Part shown: piece after piece, positions 45,983 through 56,024 of the stretch
How positions within the stretch are numbered: the stretch's first letter is position 1
How the letters are laid out: every line of letters begins with the position of its first letter
Assembly (NCBI RefSeq): GCF_902196135.1
Contig: NZ_CABIKE010000002.1
Location: 62,001-126,000 of the forward strand
DNA: 64,000 nt
DNA from: Helicobacter suis
GTDB lineage: Bacteria > Campylobacterota > Campylobacteria > Campylobacterales > Helicobacteraceae
Reading direction: 5' to 3'
The notes under the pieces: generated by a model
Database searches by the model: none
The model's input: the letters and a program-made list of their open reading frames with translations, nothing else
What the model was told of the DNA's origin: nothing
Position numbers and translations under genes: made by a program

Positions 45983-47063
45983 AATGCACTCCTAATAAAT
46001 CTTTAAAGTACCACTCAATTTCAGGGCTTATTTTCTTAGTTTGGCTAGCCATAACAAAATGATCTTCTAAGCTTAAAAAGCGAGCGTAGTCTAAAAACAC
46101 ATCGCAGTTGCGCAAATAATAGGGGATATGGGGGATCTGGGTTTTAAAGACATCAATGTAGCAATATAAGCTGTACTTCTCTTTAGTGATATAGATAGCA
46201 TGCGGACTTTCTTTGTTTAAAAAAGTCTTGGAGCGCGAAAGGGCGTTGATGTCTCTAAGTGTATAAAACATGGAAACTCTTAAATCTTTGGAGACTTTCT
46301 TTTGATTAGGGTATTTGTCTACATAGGCACTAATAAAATCCCAATCTTGCAATCTAAAGCTTTTACCCTCTAGGGTTTGGAAATTAAAACTTGCAAGAAA
46401 ACCCTCATTTAGACCCTTAATATCTCTTTTGTATAAGGCTATAATAATAGGAAAGTAACTTAGCGATTTTGGGCAGAAAATTTGCGAACTCACTACTAAG
46501 CTATCCACAAGGCAGTAGTTTTTAGCAAAATCTTTAAGAGATTTTAAATTAGCCCTCTTGATGAGATAAGAAAGAGGGTGGAGTACACAAACATAATCTG
46601 CTTTAAGTAAATCAAAGGAGCGTAAAAAGCTAATGCCTATATCTCTGGCTTTAAGGGGGGTATCTACTTTAAGCGCCTCTTTATCTTTTTTAAGATGTGC
46701 ACGCACCCTAGAGGTTCTATCATTGTAAGGCGGGTTGCCCATAATCACTAGCTTACTAGCACTAGGGATATTAAAATTTTCCCGCATAACAGCGTGTAGG
46801 GCGTTTTTGTGCAAGAGGATAGCGTGTTTACAGGTTTTTCTAGCCTTTTTTAAGGCCAAGTTATCCTTATCCACGCCCACATAGGCACCAAAGCCCGGTA
46901 GAGCTAAAAAACTCCCATAACCACACGCGCTATCTAGCAAAATATAATCTTTAGGGTTGATGTGTTTTAGGAGCATTTCAAACGCTTTTTGCACTAAAAA
47001 GGGAGGCGTATAAAAACTACCTAAGTTGATTTGATCGGAGTAATGCAGATGTGAAGGTTTTAT
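45972..47063 (-). CDS. N6-adenine DNA methyltransferase of the restriction-modification pair
   Basis: Adenine methyltransferase with motif X at the N-terminus (GSFYTPP), SAM-binding motif I (LDSACGYGSFL), catalytic motif IV (NPPY in VIMGNPPYND) and a C-terminal recognition region. Motif X and the preceding HYSDQINL residues are encoded upstream of the first GTG in frame (46994); there is no ATG, GTG or TTG between the in-frame TGA and that GTG. The best start is an ATA at 47063-47061, overlapping the aroE stop as ATAA, with AAGAGG seven bases before it (a CTG at 47048 is second choice). This gives 363 residues. Expression is therefore probably low, or the gene is damaged. Confidence 0.8.
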   Translation of the reverse strand: MKPSHLHYSDQINLGSFYTPPFLVQKAFEMLLKHINPKDYILLDSACGYGSFLALPGFGAYVGVDKDNLALKKARKTCKHAILLHKNALHAVMRENFNIPSASKLVIMGNPPYNDRTSRVRAHLKKDKEALKVDTPLKARDIGISFLRSFDLLKADYVCVLHPLSYLIKRANLKSLKDFAKNYCLVDSLVVSSQIFCPKSLSYFPIIIALYKRDIKGLNEGFLASFNFQTLEGKSFRLQDWDFISAYVDKYPNQKKVSKDLRVSMFYTLRDINALSRSKTFLNKESPHAIYITKEKYSLYCYIDVFKTQIPHIPYYLRNCDVFLDYARFLSLEDHFVMASQTKKISPEIEWYFKDLLGVHYEN

Positions 47064-47857
47064 AACAACACCTCTTGCATGGTCTGTAAAATCACTTCAA
47101 AGGGGAGTTTGTGATCACAAAAATATAGAAAACTGAGCGCTGCTTGGGCAATGAGCATGGCCTTGCCATCTAGCGTAATGAGCCCTTCTTGCTTAGCTAG
47201 ATTTAAAAAGGGTGTGTGCTGGTAGATCAAATCATAAGCAAGGGTGGCGCGCTTCAAAAGAGCTTTTAACATTTCTAGATCGCATGGCAAACTAGGCTCT
47301 TTAAGGCCTGCTGTGGTGGTGTTTATGATGAGATCATAGGGTTTGATTTTAAAATCTTGAGGGGTGAAACAGTTGAAACCTAGAGCTTTGAAATAGTCTA
47401 ATTTGGGAGTACTGCGGTTGAGGATTTCTATTTGGATGAATCGTGATTTAAGGGCGTGAGTTATAGCTCTTGCGCTCCCTCCAGCCCCTAAAATAAGCGC
47501 GCTTGAAAAAGTATAATTTTGGAGGGGGTATAAAAAACCCTCTACATCGGTGTTATAGCCCACAATCTGCTCACCCTCAAGCACCCACGCATTCACCGCC
47601 CCTATCTCTTTAGCCACACCTTTTATAACATCGCTACAAACAAAAGCTTTTTCTTTAAAAGGAGTGGTGATATTAGCCCCGCTTAAGTGGAGTTCTAAAA
47701 ATTTTTCTTTGAGATTAGCCTCTCTATCTAGTAAAAGGGGGTGGTAGCTGCCTTTAAATAAAAGTTCTTTTTCATAACGCGCCAATACTGCATTATGCAA
47801 CAAAGGAGATTTAGAATGCGCAATAGGGTTACCAAAAACTCCAAAGAGGCGCATCAT
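47060..47857 (-). CDS. aroE: shikimate dehydrogenase
   Basis: NADPH-dependent step of aromatic amino acid synthesis. 265 residues with FGVFGNPIAHSKSP, LSGANITTPFKEKAF (catalytic Lys), VGYNTDVEG and the GAGGSARA nucleotide loop. The ATG overlaps the upstream SH3-protein stop as ATGA; the methyltransferase overlaps its end. Confidence 0.96.
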   Translation of the reverse strand: MMRLFGVFGNPIAHSKSPLLHNAVLARYEKELLFKGSYHPLLLDREANLKEKFLELHLSGANITTPFKEKAFVCSDVIKGVAKEIGAVNAWVLEGEQIVGYNTDVEGFLYPLQNYTFSSALILGAGGSARAITHALKSRFIQIEILNRSTPKLDYFKALGFNCFTPQDFKIKPYDLIINTTTAGLKEPSLPCDLEMLKALLKRATLAYDLIYQHTPFLNLAKQEGLITLDGKAMLIAQAALSFLYFCDHKLPFEVILQTMQEVLL

Positions 47858-48429
47858 TTTTCTTTGAGTAGATGTAAAAATACCCAGCCACTTTTAATCC
47901 GTCCCCAGCCATGTTTAATTTCTAATACTTGTACTTCCTGACCATGCAAGATTTTAGCCACCACTTTAGCATTCGTGCTAGGTTGCAAACGCACATTGAC
48001 CACACTATAAAGCACATAATAAGTTTTATAGGAGGGTTCAGCATTTTCTGGGGTTGGGGTTGGAGGCGAGGCGACTTGATCTTGATTCTGATTCTGTGGA
48101 GAGGCTTGTGGTTGGCTTGTGGTTGGCTTAGGTTTTAAAACTTCTGTATTTTGTGGCGTGTTTTGGGGGGGGGTTTGATCTTGTGGTGTATTTTGGTGGG
48201 TTTCTTGGGTTTTGGGTGGTTCTAAATTTTGTGTAGGAGGGGTATTCTCCGGTGTTTTTTGGGTGATTTCTGGTGTTTTTTGAGTTGCCTCAATAGGAGG
48301 CGCAATAGGCGCTAGTTTACTTTGTTGTAAGTAGCGCAGACTCATAAAAACCCCCACATAAAGACCCAATAATAACAACAACACCCCACAAGCATACCCG
48401 TATAATTTCCAATAAATTTTAAATGCCAT
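47854..48429 (-). CDS. membrane-anchored SH3-domain protein with Pro/Gln-rich linker
   Basis: A 191-residue protein with an N-terminal membrane helix (about 12-33), a long low-complexity region of Pro, Gln, Thr and Asn (about 45-130) and a C-terminal bacterial SH3 domain (YVLYSVVNVRLQPSTNAKVVAKILHGQEVQVL..GWGRIKSGWV). Probably binds or senses the cell wall; role unknown. I use the second ATG (48429), six bases after GGAG; the first (48435) is too close. The linker includes a nine-base G tract on the plus strand (48165-48173). Overlaps purM by 11 bases and aroE by 4. Confidence 0.85.
   Translation of the reverse strand: MAFKIYWKLYGYACGVLLLLLGLYVGVFMSLRYLQQSKLAPIAPPIEATQKTPEITQKTPENTPPTQNLEPPKTQETHQNTPQDQTPPQNTPQNTEVLKPKPTTSQPQASPQNQNQDQVASPPTPTPENAEPSYKTYYVLYSVVNVRLQPSTNAKVVAKILHGQEVQVLEIKHGWGRIKSGWVFLHLLKEK
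48165..48173. repeat. G9 (C9 in coding strand) tract in the SH3-protein gene
   Basis: Nine G on the plus strand, read as proline codons in the low-complexity linker. A slip would truncate the protein before the SH3 domain and disturb coupling to aroE. Confidence 0.85.
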
Positions 48430-49408
48430 GATCATCTCCTATAAATTGGATTTTCTTAGAACTTAAAACCACTTCCCCTAAGTAAAATCCCCCAGCTGCA
48501 CGCAAAGCGTTAAGATCAGATGGCGCAACCACTGCAACCATCCCCACTCCCATATTAAACACCTGCAAACACTCCTCTAAAGGCACTAAAGATTTTAACC
48601 ACTCAAAAACAGGCATGCGCGGGAGATGTTTAAGCTCTATCACAGCCCCCAAAGAGGTAGGCAAAATACGGGGCAGATTATACACTAGCCCTCCACCGGT
48701 GATGTGGGCAAGGGCGCGGATTTTAGATCGCAAGTGTAATAAATGCCTATAAAGCCGTGTAGGGGTTAAAAGAGTCTCTAGCAGGCTTTGATTGCCTAAA
48801 AGTGAGGGATTTTTTTGTGTTTTTAGTAAATGGCGCACTAAGGAAAAACCATTGCTATGCAGCCCGCTACTTTTAAAACCAACCAAAATATCCCCCGCTT
48901 TGATTTGCTCTATTTGAGGCAGATCGCGCTTTTCTACTACCCCCACACAAAAACCCGCCAAATCAAAAGCCCCCCTTGTGTAAAAACCCTTCATCTGTGC
49001 ACTCTCTCCGCCTAAAAGCGCGCACCCGGCTAACTTGCAACCCCGTACAATGCCTTCTAAAATTTCTAAAGCCTGTGTTTGATTGAGTTTAGGGGTGGCG
49101 TAGTAGTCTAGGAAAAAAAGAGGTTTAGCAAAGCTACAAAGCAAATCGTTAACATTCATCGCTACCAAATCTAGCCCAATTTGGCCTAGTTTTTGTACTT
49201 GAGAGGCTAAAAGTAATTTAGAGCCCACCCCGTCTGTGCAGGCAATGAGTACAGGCTCTTTTAAACTAGTAGGCAAGGCATAAGCCCCAAAAAACCCCCC
49301 CACACCCTGTAAAACTTGTGGGCTATAAGTTTGTTTAGCTAGAGGTTTGAGGGCTTGTACAAATTCTTGCGCGCCTCTTAAATCCACCCCACTTTGCTGA
49401 TAAAGCAT
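48419..49408 (-). CDS. purM: phosphoribosylformylglycinamidine cyclo-ligase (AIR synthetase)
   Basis: Fifth step of de novo purine synthesis. 329 residues with QQSGVDLRGAQEFV, the ACTDGVGSKLLLA and ALLGGESAQMKGFY motifs, GLHSNGFSLVR and HITGGGLVYNLPR. All are intact, so it should be active. It sits between yejB and the SH3-protein gene; H. pylori has no gene here as far as I remember and is thought to lack most of this pathway. No other early pur gene is in the window. Confidence 0.95.
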   Translation of the reverse strand: MLYQQSGVDLRGAQEFVQALKPLAKQTYSPQVLQGVGGFFGAYALPTSLKEPVLIACTDGVGSKLLLASQVQKLGQIGLDLVAMNVNDLLCSFAKPLFFLDYYATPKLNQTQALEILEGIVRGCKLAGCALLGGESAQMKGFYTRGAFDLAGFCVGVVEKRDLPQIEQIKAGDILVGFKSSGLHSNGFSLVRHLLKTQKNPSLLGNQSLLETLLTPTRLYRHLLHLRSKIRALAHITGGGLVYNLPRILPTSLGAVIELKHLPRMPVFEWLKSLVPLEECLQVFNMGVGMVAVVAPSDLNALRAAGGFYLGEVVLSSKKIQFIGDDHGI

Positions 49409-50473
49409 TTAGCGCCTTTCAAAATCAATGCGCGGATCGACTAAAGTATAGCTCAGATCGCTAACTAGATTGATCAAAAGCCCTAAAAGCGTAAAAATAT
49501 AAAGCGAGCCAAAGACCACAGGATAATCCCGACTCATCAAACTATCAAAGCTTAAAAGTCCTAGTCCATCTAAGCTAAAAATGATTTCAATGAGCAAACT
49601 CCCGCTAAAAAACATGCCTAAAAACGCCCCCGGGAAACTAGAGATCACTAAAAGCATCGCGTTTCTAAAAACATGTCCATAAAAAATACGGCCTTCACTT
49701 GCGCCTTTAGCCCGTGCGCTGATGAGATAAAGTTTGCCCATTTCATCTAAAAAGGAATTTTTGACTAAAAGCGTGAGGCTAGCAAACCCGCCAATGCTCA
49801 TGCAAAGTACGGGCAAAGTGATATGCCATAAATAATCCTTGATTTTTCCCAAAGTGCTTAAACTTTCAAAATTATCGCTAATAAGCCCTCTAAGAGGAAA
49901 GATTTTAAAGTAAGTCCCTGAGGCAAAGAGTACAATTAAAATTAAGGCAAATAAAAAGGCAGGAATGGCGTTGGCTATTACGATAGCCACACTACTAGCC
50001 GCATCTAAAGGAGAATTATTATGCCTTGCTTTGTAAATGCCAAGCGGAATAGAAAGCAGATAAATAAGTAGGGTGCTAAAAAAACCTAGTGAGATAGAGA
50101 CAGGTAGTTTTTCTTTGATTAAATCCAGTACCCCAATTTGGCGATAAAAACTTTGCCCAAAATCAAAACACACATATTTTTTAAGCATAATAAAATAACG
50201 CTCTAATAAGGGTTTATCAAAGCCATAAAGTTTAGTGAGCTCTTGATAAAGGGCATTATCCATACCCAAGCCCCCCCTATAGGCGCTTTCTTTAAATTGC
50301 TGATCTTTTAAAGAGTTATTAGTACTCTCTTGATTAGACGCATTACTAAGCTTAGCCATCATTTGCTCTACAGGTCCACCTGGTGCACTTTGGATAATAA
50401 AAAAATTGATTGTAATAATTCCCCATAAAGTAGGGATAATCAATAAAAGCCGTTTGAGAATATAAGATAGCAT
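49409..50473 (-). CDS. yejB: oligopeptide ABC transporter permease (YejB-like)
   Basis: First membrane permease of the peptide importer. 354 residues, six membrane helices, the N-terminal [17 protein letters not shown] block and [12 protein letters not shown], followed by the EAA-loop ([25 protein letters not shown]). Stop immediately precedes the purM ATG; start overlaps yejA by one base. ATPase and second permease genes are at 28095-30633. Confidence 0.93.
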   Translation of the reverse strand: MLSYILKRLLLIIPTLWGIITINFFIIQSAPGGPVEQMMAKLSNASNQESTNNSLKDQQFKESAYRGGLGMDNALYQELTKLYGFDKPLLERYFIMLKKYVCFDFGQSFYRQIGVLDLIKEKLPVSISLGFFSTLLIYLLSIPLGIYKARHNNSPLDAASSVAIVIANAIPAFLFALILIVLFASGTYFKIFPLRGLISDNFESLSTLGKIKDYLWHITLPVLCMSIGGFASLTLLVKNSFLDEMGKLYLISARAKGASEGRIFYGHVFRNAMLLVISSFPGAFLGMFFSGSLLIEIIFSLDGLGLLSFDSLMSRDYPVVFGSLYIFTLLGLLINLVSDLSYTLVDPRIDFERR

Positions 50474-52260
50474 TAGGGTTTCTTTTCTAAATTTTTATCC
50501 CACCACAAATAGGGCGAAAAGCCATAAGGGGGGTTTTTAAGCATGCCAATTTTATCCCAGTAGGCGATGCGCCAAAAGGGAGCGTGGTAATGAGGAATCA
50601 CATAAAACCCCCAGAGTAAAACCCGATCAAGAGCGCGCACAGTAGCAATTTGGCTAGCGCGATCTTTAGCACTAATAATGGAGGCAATTAAAGAATCAAC
50701 CACCGGGTTAGCAATGCCGGCATAATTGTAACTCCCCTGTTGTTTGGCACTTGCACTTCCCCAAAAATAGCGCTGTTCATTGCCCGGAAAAAGCGACTGG
50801 CCAATAGCCCCCACCACCATATCAAAATCAAATTTCTTTAAACGGCCCATATACTGGCTTAAATCTACTTTTTGAATCAGCAAATGGATACCTAGTACTT
50901 TAAGGTTTTTAGCATAGGCTAGGGCTAGGCGTTCAAAGGCTTGGTTATTGAGTAAAAGCGTGAAAACAAAAGGTTTTTTAGTTTTGGCATTGATGAGTTG
51001 ATCGTTGCGCACTATATAACCTGCTTGTTTTAAAAGTGCTTGGGCGTATTTGAGATTTTCGCGGCGATTCTCCCCTAATTTTTGCGCCCCATCGGTACGC
51101 GGAGTGATATAAGGACTTGTAAAAATACGCGGGTTATAGTCATTGAGTGCTTTTTTATAGCGCTCTAAGATTTGTAGCTCCTCTCCTTGAGGCAACCCTT
51201 TAGAGGCAAAGATCGAATTACTAAAATAGCTCTTGGTGCGGGTGTATTGTGAAAAAAAGAGATTACGATTAGCCCATTCAAAATCAAAGGCATAAAAGAG
51301 GGCTTCTCTAACGCGCAAATCCTTAAAAAGTTCTTTGCGGGTGTTCATAAAAAACCCTTGCATGCCCGCAGGTAAAGCATGTTCTAAGCGCTTTTTAATG
51401 ATCTTACCCTCTTTAATACCCTTGCCCACATAACCCCGCGCCCAAACCTTAGCCGTGCTTTCCATGCGCCAATCATACGCCCCGCTTAAAAAGGCCTGCA
51501 GCGCCACCGAATCATCTTTATAGTAATCAAAGCAAATTGTATCAAAGTTATACAACCCCTTTTGGGTGGGTAGATTTTGAGCCCAGTAGTGTTTATTGCG
51601 TGTGTAGGTGATTTGCTTGCCAATACTAAAGGATTGAATCGTGTAGGGTCCACTTGAAACAGGGATTAAAAGCGGATTTTTATCAAAGCCATGCTTTGTA
51701 AAAAAGTGTTTGGGTAGAATTTGTAGTTGCCCTAAAATTAGGGGTAATTCTCTATTGTGGCTATCTTTAAAAGTAAATTTGACATGGTGATCATCAAGTA
51801 CTAGTGCTTCTTTAACATCGCCATAATATTGCCTAAAAACCGGACTCCCCTTTTGTATCAAAATATCAAAGCTGTACTTCACATCTGTAGCCAAAATAGG
51901 TACTCCATCGCTAAAGCGCGCGCGATCATCAATGGTAAAGATCACAAAGCTATGATCGGGGGCGACTTGTATATCTTTAGCAATAAGCGCATACTCAGCA
52001 TAGGGTTCATCTAGGCTTTGGGCTAGCAAAGTATCATAAAGCAAATCCAGCCCGCTAGCCTTGCTACCTTTAAGCACAAAGGGATTAAGGCTATCAAAAG
52101 TACCCAGCGCGTAATTTCTTAAAATCCCGCCTTTGGGGGCGTTAGCATTAGCGTAGTCAAAGTGCGTAAAATTTTTGCTGTATTTGGGGGGTTCGCCCAG
52201 AGAAATAAAGGGCGCAGCATTTAAAGGCAAAAGCAAAAATAGAAAAGTCAGGTATTTCAT
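50473..52260 (-). CDS. yejA: oligopeptide ABC transporter substrate-binding protein (YejA-like)
   Basis: Periplasmic peptide-binding protein of 595 residues. Signal peptide (cleavage near LNAAP, about 16), then the SBP_bac_5 fold: [40 protein letters not shown] and the C-terminal [13 protein letters not shown]. Gene coupled on both sides (ATGA overlap with trpS). Confidence 0.94.
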   Translation of the reverse strand: MKYLTFLFLLLPLNAAPFISLGEPPKYSKNFTHFDYANANAPKGGILRNYALGTFDSLNPFVLKGSKASGLDLLYDTLLAQSLDEPYAEYALIAKDIQVAPDHSFVIFTIDDRARFSDGVPILATDVKYSFDILIQKGSPVFRQYYGDVKEALVLDDHHVKFTFKDSHNRELPLILGQLQILPKHFFTKHGFDKNPLLIPVSSGPYTIQSFSIGKQITYTRNKHYWAQNLPTQKGLYNFDTICFDYYKDDSVALQAFLSGAYDWRMESTAKVWARGYVGKGIKEGKIIKKRLEHALPAGMQGFFMNTRKELFKDLRVREALFYAFDFEWANRNLFFSQYTRTKSYFSNSIFASKGLPQGEELQILERYKKALNDYNPRIFTSPYITPRTDGAQKLGENRRENLKYAQALLKQAGYIVRNDQLINAKTKKPFVFTLLLNNQAFERLALAYAKNLKVLGIHLLIQKVDLSQYMGRLKKFDFDMVVGAIGQSLFPGNEQRYFWGSASAKQQGSYNYAGIANPVVDSLIASIISAKDRASQIATVRALDRVLLWGFYVIPHYHAPFWRIAYWDKIGMLKNPPYGFSPYLWWDKNLEKKP

Positions 52261-53252
52261 AATAAACCCATTAATTCCTTAGCTTTTCTATAAGTTTGCT
52301 TAGCCAGTGGGGCAATGCTTTCTTTGCCTCTTTCTAGAAGATTAAAAACATAACCCGGATCCTCTTGTAATCTCTTATAATTTTGCTGGATAGGCCGCAG
52401 GGTCTCAATCACAACCTCAATCAAAGCCTTTTTAAAATCACCATAACCTTTACCCTCAAATGCGGTTTCTATTTCTGAGGGGGATTTTGCACTTAAAAGG
52501 CTATAAATGTTGAGTAAATTATAAATCCCGGGGCGATTTACATCAAATATTAGAGTGCCTATTGAGTCTGTAGTTGCCTTTTTGATCTTTTTAATAATAC
52601 TCTCTTCACTATCTAGCAAAAACAAAGCATGGAAAGCCCCCTTGTGCGATTTACTCATTTTTACGCTTGGATCATCTAATCCCATGACGCGCGCACCTTG
52701 AGTAGCAATCAAGGGTTCAGGCACTTTAAAACATGGCCCAAAATCGCGGTTAAATTTAATGGCTAAATTTCTAGCTAACTCTAAATGCTGTTTTTGATCC
52801 GCACCCACAGGTACAGCATCGGTTTGGTAAAGCAAAATATCAGCAGCCATAAGCACCGGATAATTAAACAACCCCACCCCGATATTTTCCTCCTTTGTAC
52901 TTTTATCTTTAAACTGAGTCATGCGGCTAAGTTCGCCCATGCTAGCAATGCAGTCTAAAAGCCACGCAAGCGCCCCATGCTCTTCTATTTGGCTTTGGAT
53001 AAAAAGGCTAGATTTATCCGGATTAATCCCGCAGGCTAAAAGCATGCTAGCCATTTCTAAAGTTTGTTTGCGTAAATTCTTAGGGTCTTGGGGCAAAGTG
53101 ATGGCATGGGAATTGACGATACAAAAAATAGCCTCGTAATCATCTTGCATACTCACCCAGTGTCTAATCGCGCCTAAATAATTGCCCAAGTGCATGCCCC
53201 CTGTGGGCTGGATACCTGAAAAAACCCGTTTTTTTATCTCTGTGCTATGCAA
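52257..53252 (-). CDS. trpS: tryptophanyl-tRNA synthetase
   Basis: 331 residues. Class I signatures: [18 protein letters not shown] (HIGH-like) and VKMSKS near residue 205. It overlaps bioC by 19 bases and yejA by 4. Confidence 0.97.
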   Translation of the reverse strand: MHSTEIKKRVFSGIQPTGGMHLGNYLGAIRHWVSMQDDYEAIFCIVNSHAITLPQDPKNLRKQTLEMASMLLACGINPDKSSLFIQSQIEEHGALAWLLDCIASMGELSRMTQFKDKSTKEENIGVGLFNYPVLMAADILLYQTDAVPVGADQKQHLELARNLAIKFNRDFGPCFKVPEPLIATQGARVMGLDDPSVKMSKSHKGAFHALFLLDSEESIIKKIKKATTDSIGTLIFDVNRPGIYNLLNIYSLLSAKSPSEIETAFEGKGYGDFKKALIEVVIETLRPIQQNYKRLQEDPGYVFNLLERGKESIAPLAKQTYRKAKELMGLL

Positions 53253-53938
53253 AACACCACCTCGTAATCTAAAGTTTGAAGGGGGATTTGTTTTAATGCC
53301 TTTTTTTGCGCATAAGAGAGCGTCCCCCCTCCTAATAATCCTCCAAATTTAAGCTGTTGGAGTAACTCTTGCCTATTTTTAAAATGCTGGGTGAAATTTT
53401 GAGTCCACATTTTGCGCTTAAATTTATGAAAACTACGATCTAAAATCGCTTCCGTATCCTCTCGCGTCCGCAAAGGCGAGTTGCTACCTAAAAAGGCATG
53501 CAAGGCGTGTAAACTCCTATTTGTGTGCACAGCTAGGGCGATGTTTGTACTCTGCAAACAAAGGCGCGTGCATAAAAGTTCAAGTTGCTTAGCCCACTGC
53601 AAAGAAGAACTAGCAATAACCAAATCACAAGGATTTAAAAACATGTCTTCAAAATCTGCACAGATTAAAGAGACTTTTTGTACGCCCTCTATATTCTGCG
53701 GGTGTTCTGTGAGCATTTCTAAAGAAAAATCCACGCCGATAAATTCGTGGGCAGAAAGATTAAAACCGGGAAATTGTTTGATCACATTGCCACTCCCACA
53801 GCCTAGATCAAATACGCGTACATAAGAATGCCCGGCTAAATGGCTTAATAATTGCCTAACGATTTGATCTTGTACATGGCAATAGCGCGCATAACTTTTT
53901 GCTACCCGGTTAAAAGAGTGGCACACCGCTTCACCCAA
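53234..53938 (-). CDS. bioC: malonyl-ACP O-methyltransferase BioC-like
   Basis: SAM-dependent methyltransferase of 234 residues with motif [12 protein letters not shown] (about 43-53), IGVDFS and the [11 protein letters not shown] motif typical of BioC, which starts biotin synthesis by methylating malonyl-ACP. The start is a TTG at 53938 with AAGGGG at 6 bases. First gene of the minus-strand operon and divergent from secG. Confidence 0.82.
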   Translation of the reverse strand: MGEAVCHSFNRVAKSYARYCHVQDQIVRQLLSHLAGHSYVRVFDLGCGSGNVIKQFPGFNLSAHEFIGVDFSLEMLTEHPQNIEGVQKVSLICADFEDMFLNPCDLVIASSSLQWAKQLELLCTRLCLQSTNIALAVHTNRSLHALHAFLGSNSPLRTREDTEAILDRSFHKFKRKMWTQNFTQHFKNRQELLQQLKFGGLLGGGTLSYAQKKALKQIPLQTLDYEVVFCIAQR

Positions 53939-53985
53939 CTCACACCCCTTAAAAGTATCAAACGCTAATTTTAATAAATTTTTGC

Positions 53986-53991
53986 TAAGAT
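53986..53991 (+). promoter_or_regulatory. -10 box of secG-frr-pyrE operon
   Basis: Extended -10 TGC-TAAGAT (TAAGAT 53986-53991), about 36 bases before the TTG start of secG. No clear -35. Confidence 0.5.
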
Positions 53992-54026
53992 CGCCTTTTA
54001 ACCCTAGTGAATTTTGGAGTGGATAT

Positions 54027-54446
54027 TTGAGTAGTCTGTTTTTGATTTTACAGATTGTTTTGGCTGTACTGATTGTGATCGTTGTGTTATTACAAAAAAG
54101 CTCTAGTATCGGTTTAGGGGCTTATAGCGGGAGCAATGAATCGCTTTTTGGGGCTAAGGGCCCAGCTAGCTTTTTGGCTAAACTGACCATGTTTTTAGGT
54201 TTTCTCTTTCTCTCTAATACTATTGCGCTAGGTTATTTTTATAACAAGGAATATAACATTAGCGTCTTAGATAGAGCGCCTAAAAACTCTTTAAGCCCAG
54301 CTCCCTTAGTACCCCAAAACCCAAACTCTAACCCCTTGAACAACCCTTTACTCACTCCGCCCCCTGCTGGTCCTCTTGTGCCTAAAAAATCAGAAGGTCT
54401 AATGCCCACTCCAAGCCAAACCCCTCCAAAAACCCCCTCAAAATAA
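54027..54446 (+). CDS. secG: preprotein translocase subunit SecG
   Basis: Translocon subunit with two membrane helices and the family block VVLLQKSSSIGLGAYSGSNESLFGAKGPASF between them, then NTIALGYFYNKEY. The C-terminal 50 residues are Pro/Asn-rich, as in other Helicobacter SecG. The start is a TTG at 54027 after GGAG; the ATG-type frame from 53982 gives a non-family extension. 139 residues. Confidence 0.95.
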   Translation: MSSLFLILQIVLAVLIVIVVLLQKSSSIGLGAYSGSNESLFGAKGPASFLAKLTMFLGFLFLSNTIALGYFYNKEYNISVLDRAPKNSLSPAPLVPQNPNSNPLNNPLLTPPPAGPLVPKKSEGLMPTPSQTPPKTPSK

Positions 54447-54455
54447 AGGATTTTA

Positions 54456-55013
54456 ATGTTAGATTCCATTTATCAGCACAGCCAAGAACAGATGCAAAAG
54501 AGTTTGCAATCTCTTTTAAAAGATTTTACTACCCTGCGTAGTGGTAAGGTTTCTATTAATTTGCTTGAACATGTACGCGTTGATTATTATAACTCCCCAA
54601 CCCCGCTTAACCAAGTGGCCTCTATTCTTTCAACAGATGCCTCTACCCTTACTATCACGCCTTGGGAAAAGGGTTTATTAAAAGAAATTGAGCGGGCTTT
54701 GCAAGAGGCTAATTTGGGTGTTAACCCTAATAACGATGGCGAAACTATTAAGCTTTTTTTCCCCCCCATGACAAGCGAGCAACGCAAAGAGATTGCTAAA
54801 GAAGCTAAGGCTATGGGTGAAAAGGCTAAGGTAGCGGTGCGCAATATCCGCCAAGATGCCAATAACCAGATTAAAAAACTAGAAAAAGAGAAAAGCATTA
54901 GTGCAGATGAGAATAAAAAGGCTTTAGCGGAGGTGCAAAAACACACCGATGCTTTTATTAATAAGATCGAGCAGGCGGTTAAGGCTAAAGAAGAAGAGGT
55001 ACTGAAACTTTAA
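54456..55013 (+). CDS. frr: ribosome recycling factor
   Basis: 185 residues: [59 protein letters not shown]. Contains a T7C7 run (54754-54767) in the FFPP codons. Stop overlaps the pyrE ATG by one base. Confidence 0.97.
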   Translation: MLDSIYQHSQEQMQKSLQSLLKDFTTLRSGKVSINLLEHVRVDYYNSPTPLNQVASILSTDASTLTITPWEKGLLKEIERALQEANLGVNPNNDGETIKLFFPPMTSEQRKEIAKEAKAMGEKAKVAVRNIRQDANNQIKKLEKEKSISADENKKALAEVQKHTDAFINKIEQAVKAKEEEVLKL

Positions 55014-55612
55014 TGGATATCCGGCAAATTTATAAAGACTGCGGGGCACTTTTAGAGGGGCATTTTTTGCTTAGCAGTGGCAACCACTCTAATTTTTATC
55101 TCCAATCAGCAAAAGTCCTAGAATACCCAAGACTAGCCGAAAAACTTGCCAAAGCCCTAGCACAAAAAATTATCCATGCCCATTTAAAAATAGAGGGCAT
55201 TTGTTCGCCAGCACTTGGGGGGGTTTTAGCAGGTTATGAATTAGCCAGAGCTCTTGGTGTGCGCTTTATTTTTACCGAACGGGTAAAAGAAGAGATGAGC
55301 TTGAGGCGGGGTTTTGCTGTAAAAGAGGGCGAAAAATTTTTAATCTGTGAGGATATTATCACAACGGGCGGATCGGCTTTAGAATCTAGTCTTTGTTTGC
55401 AAAATTTAGGGGCACAGATAGTAGGCTTTGCTAGTTTAGCCAACAGAGGCATCTGTACCCCTGATTCTAATCTGCATAATAATCCTGCTTGTAAACTCCC
55501 CTCTTTGCCCTTCTTCACTCTAGAAAATTTTGATTTTCCCATGTATCCTCCCGATCTTTGCCCTCTGTGTGTCCATTCTTCTCCAGTCAAACCGGGTAGC
55601 CGTGGGCTTTAA
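55013..55612 (+). CDS. pyrE: orotate phosphoribosyltransferase
   Basis: Pyrimidine synthesis enzyme, 199 residues. PRPP-binding motif [17 protein letters not shown] (about 113-129) and [14 protein letters not shown]. One-base overlap with frr. Confidence 0.96.
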   Translation: MDIRQIYKDCGALLEGHFLLSSGNHSNFYLQSAKVLEYPRLAEKLAKALAQKIIHAHLKIEGICSPALGGVLAGYELARALGVRFIFTERVKEEMSLRRGFAVKEGEKFLICEDIITTGGSALESSLCLQNLGAQIVGFASLANRGICTPDSNLHNNPACKLPSLPFFTLENFDFPMYPPDLCPLCVHSSPVKPGSRGL

Positions 55613-55619
55613 ACAGACA

Positions 55620-56024
55620 ATGCAAACTTTGCATGCTAGCTTGCGGCTTAAGGCCTTTATCACTGATATTTTTATGATCTACACTCCCCTTTTATACATC
55701 ACCACCTATTTTATTTTAGGCTCAGCGCAGGCCTTTAGAGAAAACCAAATAGCCATTTTTGCCTGTGTGTGCGTCTATGGCCTCATTTCTGCGCTTTTTT
55801 TAAGTTTGAGTGCCCAAACCCCGGGACTGCGCTATGTTGGCTTAGAGCTTGTTAAAAAAGATCACTCCCGTGTGGGGTTTATACAGGCTTTATTGCGCTT
55901 TTTTCTCTGGCTTTTAGGGGTGGCTTTGCTTGTAGGGTTGATCTTTCCTTTTATTAGTTCGCAAAAGCGGTTTTTACACGATATTTTATGTGGTACGGAT
56001 ATGGTTATTAAAATGAGGGGCTAA
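55620..56024 (+). CDS. RDD-family membrane protein
   Basis: A 134-residue protein with three membrane helices: LRLKAFITDIFMIYTPLLYITTY (RDD-like start with the Asp), a second near 45-65, and GFIQALLRFFLWLLGVALLVG. It ends with a KRFLHDILCGTDMV block typical of RDD proteins. The ATG at 55620 lacks a strong ribosome site; a GTG at about 55599 is possible. Last gene of secG-frr-pyrE-RDD, order as in H. pylori. Function unknown. Confidence 0.85.
   Translation: MQTLHASLRLKAFITDIFMIYTPLLYITTYFILGSAQAFRENQIAIFACVCVYGLISALFLSLSAQTPGLRYVGLELVKKDHSRVGFIQALLRFFLWLLGVALLVGLIFPFISSQKRFLHDILCGTDMVIKMRG

Noticed and set aside
45972-46994. GTG at 46994 as the methyltransferase start
   Set aside because: It would cut off motif X (GSFYTPP), which is encoded in frame just upstream.
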